The notes under the pieces were generated by a model. That model saw only the letters and a list, made by a program, of their open reading frames with translations. It did no database searches and was not told the origin of the DNA. A program made the position numbers and the translations under genes. From Diphasiastrum complanatum (lineage: Eukaryota; Streptophyta; Lycopodiopsida; Lycopodiales; Lycopodiaceae), in assembly GCA_029204225.1 (NCBI GenBank), contig CM055107.1, positions 19,653,497 to 19,717,496 of the forward strand: a stretch of DNA of 64,000 nucleotides, in the 5' to 3' direction. Within the stretch, counting starts at the first letter, position 1. Every line of letters begins with the position of its first letter. Positions 1 to 64,000 of the stretch are shown piece after piece.

Positions 1-221
1 TAAAATGCTTTTGCTATTTGACAACGAGGTTTTGAAACACATTGCTTATGCATTCGTTTTGATAATCAACAGATAACTCTAGTTTAAACTGCCATAAAGA
101 CAATTTCGGATCAAATGATGGAACTCAATTCCAAATATCCATAAATTTATTGATATAGAAGTCTAAGCTCTTATTTCCCATCTTGTAGTTCACCAATTTT
201 GGTAATATTCAACGTCATTAG

Positions 222-223
<2 letters not shown>

Positions 224-313
<90 letters not shown>
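224..313. repeat. (CA)n microsatellite with short TA tail
   Basis: About 40 CA dinucleotide units are followed by a few TA units. The long open frame on the minus strand across it is only the repeat read as alternating Cys and Val. Confidence 0.97.
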
Positions 314-1700
314 TTGCAAACTTTTGCAAACGCATCCCAAGTAGTGGGTTTGACCGACAGGTCTCGTCATAACAATGATTTGCCGCGAATAAATAAAACT
401 CCGCTCTCGATCTTATTCTCTTTAGGAGCTCCATGGAGATTGAACTAATTACTCCATTTTATGAGCCAAAAATCTTCCACCACTTCTGGCTTTTTCTCTT
501 TCTTCTCCCTTGAGTAAGTATGAAACTAGAATCCGAGATTCGTAGAAGATAACAGTTTCACTTGGTTTATCAAAACATCCATTTGCTGGTCTCTTAACTT
601 ATTTCAATAGTTTATATCAGAGAGTGCGATATTCAACTGCTGCCAACATTGCATGTACGAATGTACAATGAAATTTGTTGTTTATTCACTCATCTTGAAT
701 TATCTATAACCAAAAAATAATATAATTTGAATTAATGATTACATCTATTCTTAATTATAGCGAAAACACAATGACCAAATTTCGACTAAACGTACTTCTC
801 ATTATGGTCATTTCACTTAGAAATTGTAAAATTGATACATTGTTCGATTTCTAATGCCACTAACCTAATGTCACACTGGCATGCAAAGCATATGGCATCA
901 GTTACAAAGCGTCATCATGGAATTTTTCACGTAAAATCTAGTTATATCAAAACCGTTAATCATATTCACTGGTTTATGATAGAACCGTCAAATTACATGC
1001 GTATAACCACTCAAAACAATTGTATACCATTCATGCATGTCATAAACACTCACATAATCTCCATGTTACAAATTTTGAAAAGCACAATACCCATAGCCAA
1101 ACTTCAGGCGACGATCAAATGGAGGTGCTGCGCTTTCTACCTTGCGCGTCCGTACATCAAAGTCAAACTACTTATTATGCTTCATAATGTACATATGAAA
1201 AAAGTCAAGGTACCCATTAAGCAATAGAATGTGACGGACAGTTTGCCCGGTTCGGCTTTCTAGAATTTTGTAGACTCGGCCCCTCTGGGCCTTGCCTAAA
1301 AAATTTCTGGAAATCTTTATAGGACAAAATGTCCTTTGCCCAACACCTTCCATAACACATCATGATTTTTTATGTAAGTGGCTCATTGTTGTTCTAGATG
1401 ACCTTGATAGTCATGAACATGATAGTTAGGTTGGTAGTCACTACTAACTCTCTATGCAAAAAAAGACTAAATTGCTAGTATGCCAGTTGCCTTAGAAGAG
1501 ATGTGCTTTTGCCAATTTTGCCTCCAACCCATGAGCCTCTTCCATGTAGTTATAAGTAAGCTGAAGTACTAATATGTAGTTGCATAAAGTGTAGGATCTC
1601 ATATGTAGGTAGGTAGGCAGGTAGCTACTTGTCCTCTCCAACATAAAGGACCTTGTAGCCCCACAAGGTCCATACATACACAGTATACATACCTCAACAA
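314..1700. other. Upstream intergenic sequence, no gene recognised
   Basis: AT-rich sequence upstream of the DENN gene. An open frame of 131 codons starts at 832, but its composition looks non-coding and I see no domain in it. A short GC-richer patch near 1230-1350 could be an old repeat. No transposon ends could be placed. Confidence 0.5.
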
Positions 1701-3484
1701 AAAAATAAAGAAAAACCAAAAGAACTAGTGCTCTCCTTTTTCCTTCTCTTTCTAATGCAAGCAATTATTCATTCATTCGCCGCTCCTTTGGTTGCGTTTC
1801 CTCTTTTCCCCTTCCTCCTATTCCTGTTCCCATTCCTCTTCCTCTGCTGCTCCCCATGGATCGCTACGTGCGGAGCCATAGAGAAAGACAGACGATTTGA
1901 ATGGAAGGGATAGTAGCAGCAGGAGCACCAGGGACGCATATCCATCTATACTCTCAGGCTCGCTTTTGTCTTGTCCTTTCTTTTTCTTTTTATATTTTCA
2001 TTCCACTTTCAGCTCAGCGCTTTGGGTGAGCAACTTTGCGGTTCCTGGTGATTTAGTGGCAAATTATGATTGCATGCAGCAGCAGGAGGTTGGCACCAGC
2101 TTTGGCAGAGCAGTTTAACTCGGGTGCTTTGCGCGGTTTAGGTTCATTGGTTGCTGGTCGGTTGTGGTGAATGTTCTTTCCTTCTTTTTCAGCATTCCAG
2201 TTACTGCAAAGAAGACAGATTTGGCAGCGCATGATTGCCACTTACCTCGGATGGGATGCATATAGCTTCAGTATTTACACGCCGTAGGCAGGTGTTTTTT
2301 TTTTACTTGTGTTGGCTTCAGATCTGGGAGAAGGAAAGACACCTTTGGTAATGGGAGCGATCATCTTCTGAGGTTTCAACTCTGTGATGCGCTCGGATAT
2401 TGGTTCAAGGCATACCGGATTGATTCCAGAAATTGTCCTCGGCAGTCTGTCAGACTTTCCCGGACGCTGGGTGTGCGCAGTCTACGTGAGCGTGAATCAT
2501 GCACTAGTTGAGAACAACAGTAGTTTTTTTGCCTAATGACAGCAAAAACATGTCAAGGACGATCATCCGGTCGGCATCGTCTTGTTTAGTAAGTAAATAG
2601 AGCGGTAGGATTTTGTTGAATCGATCCGCTGTAGTAACTTCAAAAGCATCAGTCACCTCACATAAGAAGAATCGGAATAACACACATATAGAGGGTTATA
2701 GTTTGTGCGCTTGCAGAATGAATTTGATTCCAGTACAGAAGCATGCAGCCCAATTTCCAGTTTGCAGGACTCTATGTTCATTCTGCCTCTTTCTATGAAG
2801 CTATTTTTGATGGCATTGCTTGTATGAGGTGAATGAATGGCAGCCTTTTCATGGCAATGAGTTCACACTATTGTTCGATAAAGTTGCTTTAGGGAAGGAA
2901 AGCTCATACTGTTGTAAGCAATATTCCTCACGTTTCAGTGTCATTCCCCAGTGAACTCATCAGCGGAGGTTTTCAGTATCAAGAGGACCGTATCGAAAAT
3001 CTGTTTTATCACCAGAGGGAGGGAGGCAATCATCACCAATTTCATTCCAAGATTCTTTGATTGAGCCCTTTCCGTAGTAGATGGTAGAAGCCTTGTCAAC
3101 CTAGAGCTTAGGGTTAAATCTATGTAGTAGGCATGCCTGATACGATGGGGCCTGACCATGGCTGAGCGAAACTTACTAAGAAAGGTCCTGTAAATAAGGG
3201 GCAAGGGAGCAAATGCTGCCTCTTTTATGCCGCTGCTGCCACTTTTGCAAAGTCTCACTTGAAATCTTATCATCCCAGTTGTTGGGTCTCTGCTTTTAGG
3301 CTTTAGCCAATGTTGTTCTCCTGGAACATCTGCTGAAGAAGATCTTGCAATGGCTCAGTGTTTTGGAGAAGAACAACATCAATATGGTAGCAGCGAGCAC
3401 ACATTGTACTTAATAACAATATACATGCCTTTTCAGTTAGGGTTCATATCGTGCAAGAGGACATTGGTGAAGTGCCATTTCTCC
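1701..3484 (+). promoter_or_regulatory. Probable 5' leader and leader intron(s) of the DENN gene
   Basis: A strongly pyrimidine-rich stretch at about 1738-1860 looks like a plant 5' leader. A good splice acceptor (a ctccag at 3481-3486) lies just before the start codon, so at least one intron in the leader is likely. The transcription start, the first donor and any TATA box cannot be fixed from sequence. This is inference from composition and the acceptor only. Confidence 0.3.
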
Positions 3485-3500
3485 AGTTTGGAATGATATA

Positions 3501-61026
<57,526 letters not shown>

Positions 61027-61789
61027 GTAGTGTTTTTGATCAGTGTTTGAAGCTGCGTGTGCTTTTATTGAAGTCCTGTTTCATATCTTATATGCTCCTA
61101 TTTGGTTCTAACAGTCTGAATGAGTAAGTAGCTAATTTGAGCGATGCTTGTTCATGGTCTATCTCTGAAGGACATGTAACGAATTCTGCTGGTCAGAGGA
61201 TTAAAATGATTTTCATGATGGTTTAGTCTGTTTGATATCATTGTAAATTTCCTTCGGTTGAGCACCCTGATTTTTGGCCCTTGTCCTTACGTGCCTAAAC
61301 ATGATCATGACGGGTCCAGATAGTATTTGACAAAGTGCAGATCCTTGGGAGCTTGGTTGACTTTCTAAAACTACTTCCGAAAGAATTACCTTTTGAAAGA
61401 TTTACAAGGAAATCATGAGAAAAAAAAAGCAATCAGAGCTAACCTCAAGAGAGTTTGAATGTTGTCCAAATACTAATAATGAAATGTAAAATTGGCCATA
61501 ATTCAGAAACAAAAATTGGTGCTCATTACCATTAATGAATGGCCCACCAATGGTTTGGATCCCCATGCACCTAATTTTTGTGAATCATAATACTCATTTG
61601 GAGAATCAAAAACGTCCAAACTTGTGTGCATGCGCGCATGTTATCTCTACTCTCCATAGCTTTTTGAAACTTTTCCCACCTGAGAAATGCGAACCCCTTG
61701 GGAAATGGGAAACAATAATGAGAAACGGGAAACTAGAAAAGACCGTGTCATCACATAAGCAAGCTAGTGCAAGGTAAGTATAGTAGTGC
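61027..61789. other. Intron after exon 14, nothing recognised
   Basis: AT-rich. No match to the next expected DENN segment, so the following exon must lie outside the window. Confidence 0.55.
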
Positions 61790-62052
61790 ATGTGGAACAA
61801 GGGGAAATTGAGGAAAAAAGTGATTTACACAAGATGGAGCATAAGCACTTGGATCTCTAAAGTAAATAGCAAAATAATAAAAGCTATTTACTAATAATAC
61901 TACCTATATATGGTAAGAACCAAAAAAGAACTTCTAAGTACTAAATAGATCCTAATCTATTTGTAGTGCACCCACAATGGCCCCTAAAAATAGCACGCAA
62001 GCATGGCCAAACCATCATTAAGGGGTATCAAATAAACATTAATTCCTAACAC

Positions 62053-63964
62053 TCCCCCTTAATGTTTACTTTGTTATCTATTACTCCTAGAAGTTCTCTA
62101 AACTTCTGAATTTTTTTTTTGCCAAGACCTTTGGTAAAGATATCTGCGACTTGTTCTTCCGTAGGCAATAGATAAGCTTCACTTCATCACTTTGAATTTT
62201 CTCTATGATGAAGTGTTGTTGTACTTCAATATGCTTTGTCCTGCTGTGAAAAACTGGATTTTTCGGCAATTTAATACAACTCTAATTGTCGCATTGAAGT
62301 ACCGTAGGTGAATCTTGTACCATATGTAGATCATGTAGAATGTTTTGCAACCATGTTGCACTTAGTAGCTCGATATTCTGCCTCTGTAGATGATAAAGCA
62401 ATAGTATGCTGCTTCTTTGAACTCCAAGAGATAGCACTAGAACCAAGATTAAAAACATAACCTGTAGTAGATCTTCGGTCTTCTGCATCTCCAGCCCAAT
62501 CAGCATCCACGTATCCCTGTAACTTCAAATTATCCTGTCTACCATAGAGAATACCAAATCTCAAAGTGCCTTGGATGTATCTGAGTATTCGCTTAGCAAC
62601 TTTCCAATAAATCTGCTTAGGTTTAGCCATAAATTGACTAACCATACTCACAACATAAGCAATATCTGGTCTTGTAGTAGTTAGATAGATTAAGCTTCCA
62701 ACAAGCTTTCTATATAACGTCTCATCAACATCTTGATCTTCCTCAGCTTTAGTAAGCTTACATTCACTATCATATGGTGTAGAAATAGGCTTGCACTCTG
62801 CAATGTTTCATCGAAACGCGTTTCGAACAAAGAAACATGTTTGAAACGCCCCGTTCGAAACGGGCCCGTTTCGAAACGCGTTTCTTTCGTTCGAAACGAT
62901 GTTATAATAGTGCAAATTTTTTTGACTGAGGAAAGCCACCATACACAGTTTATCTTCTTGAAATTGCATTCTCTAGAGCATTCTCATGAATTTGGATGTA
63001 TCTACTTGGTACTAGTCTTTCTATGACATGTCTAAACCCCCAAGTATCCATTAAAACACAAAAAAAAAACCCTAAAAAAAATTCCCGTTTTGAACTTGAA
63101 CCTCCCGTTTCAAACGCGTTTGAAACCCCTTTCGAAGCGACGTACGAAACGGACCCATGAAAGGGCACTCTGACATATTGAACTTTTCAAGAAGTTCATG
63201 AGCATACTTAGATTGAGAAATAAATAGTCCCTGTGCTACTCTCCATACCTCAATCCCAAGAAAATATTTTAGTGAGCCAAGATCTTTCATATCAAACTCT
63301 GATGAGAGATCTTTCTTGATTCCCTGAATCATACTATGATCTGATCCTGTAATAATAAGATCCACATACATCACTACAATAACAATATGATTATCCCTGA
63401 TCAAAACATAAAATGTATGCTCCGAACTACTTCTCTGAAAGCCAAGCTCCTCAAAGTATGTATCAATCCTCGTGTACCACGCCCCGGGTGCCTGCTTAAG
63501 TCCATTTAGTGCCTTGTCCAACCTGCAAACCTTGTCTTCATGTCCTGCTACTATGTATCCCTCTGGCTGCTCCATGTAGAGTTCTTCCTCTAGAAATCCT
63601 TTCAGGAATGCACTCTTTACATCCATTTGTTGAATATCTCATCCAAACTGAGTTTCAAAGTCCTCATAGTAGTAGACTTAGCAACTGGTGCAAAAGCTGC
63701 CCTATAGTCAATCCTTGCCTGTTGAGCATAACCTTTTGCCACCAATCTTGCCTTATGTTTATCTATAGAACCATCTGATTTGTACTTAGTTCTATAGACC
63801 CACTTGCATCCAATGGCCTTTTTACCTGTAGGTAACTGAACAAGTCTCCAAGTCTTGTTCTTCATGATTGAGTCGTACTCCTCATCCATAGCTATCCTCC
63901 AAATATCCTCTTTTTCAGCCTCTCTGAAAGTAGATGGATCTTGGGTTTCTAATACTGTGGCCAT
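62053..63964 (-). pseudogene. Copia reverse transcriptase and RNase H, broken
   Basis: From the 5' side: EEYDSIMKNKTWRLVQLP, GCKWVYRTKYKSDGSIDKHK, ARLVAKGYAQQ (63617-63964). Then MDVKSAFLKGFLEEELYMEQ, LNGLKQAPGAWY, VMYVDLIITG (the usual YVDD is YVDL here), DLGSLKYFLGIEV (63173-63626). After the MITE comes RNase H: ILRYIQGTLRFGILY, YVDADWAGDAEDRRSTTGY, SSTEAEYRATK and NPVFHSRTKHIEVQQHFI. A frame change near 63620, the catalytic D-to-L change and the MITE make it inactive. Confidence 0.9.
62801..63164. mobile_element. hAT-type MITE inside Copia reverse transcriptase
   Basis: 364 bp bounded by a perfect 8-bp direct repeat GCACTCTG (62793-62800 and 63165-63172). Removing it restores the Copia coding sequence across TGCACTCTG/ACATATT. 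The ends share TTTCAT and the termini are packed with palindromes built on CGTTTCGAAACG. No coding capacity. Confidence 0.85.
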
Positions 63965-64000
63965 ATATGCAAAATGTACATCCCTATCTTCATGATGATC

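Larger units (their letters stand above)
61790..64000 (-). mobile_element. Ty1/Copia element, minus strand, runs off the window
   Basis: The 3' LTR upper edge is at 62051 (minus-strand TGTTAGGAATT) and a purine tract AAGGGGGAG is at 62052-62060. The lower LTR edge, about 61790, is uncertain. RNase H (62087-62651) and reverse transcriptase (63173-63964) follow, split by a MITE. Integrase and gag would lie beyond 64000. Antisense in the DENN gene. Confidence 0.85.

Noticed and set aside
222-434. 70-residue minus-strand frame ending in alternating Cys-Val
   Set aside because: It is the CA microsatellite read in frame.
832-1227. 131-codon plus-strand frame upstream of the DENN gene
   Set aside because: No domain, no splice context and AT-rich composition; likely chance.
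61535-61777. 80-codon plus-strand frame in the last intron as the next DENN exon
   Set aside because: It does not match the expected DENN continuation and lacks a suitable acceptor in phase.

Overview
This is nuclear DNA from a land plant with a large, transposon-rich genome. The evidence is one plant-type gene with GT-AG introns, LTR retrotransposons primed by initiator methionine tRNA, a chromodomain Ty3/Gypsy element, Ty1/Copia elements, LINEs, a tRNA-type SINE, hAT-like DNA transposons and MITEs. Introns of 13 and 27 kb packed with nested elements fit a gymnosperm or fern best, but the sequence alone does not settle the lineage. Nothing bacterial, viral or organellar was recognised.

The backbone is a single plus-strand host gene for a plant DENN (AEX-3) domain protein. 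I could place 14 coding exons between 3501 and 61026. They total 2,070 bp, or 690 codons, and stay in phase across every junction. The 3' exons lie beyond the window. About 3.6% of this span is coding. Intron lengths run from 80 bp to 27.3 kb, and almost everything else in the window is a transposon inside an intron of this gene.

Region by region: 1-3500 is upstream or 5' leader sequence with a CA microsatellite. Intron 2 (4650-11243) holds a decayed LINE, an internally deleted Copia element and a Gypsy integrase remnant. Intron 4 holds a non-coding LTR element containing a MITE. Intron 6 holds a SINE. Intron 10 (19566-46859) holds hAT-like element A split by a young chromodomain Gypsy, a different hAT-like gene D on the minus strand, a Copia element, a LINE, hAT-like element B, an inverted partial copy C of the same family, and a second LINE type. 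Intron 13 (47829-60948) holds a minus-strand LINE, a second LINE tail, and two oppositely oriented copies of a decayed Gypsy family, one of them split by another LTR element. The window ends in a minus-strand Copia element that carries a MITE.

The most novel item is the A/B/C transposon family. It pairs a large BED/DUF659/hAT-type transposase with a convergent 121-codon gene for a highly charged helical protein that I do not recognise. That small gene is open in two copies whose transposase genes are broken, and the codon differences between them are biased toward silent changes. Copies B and C form a roughly 1.4 kb inverted repeat inside a transcribed intron, an arrangement that could yield hairpin RNA against the family.
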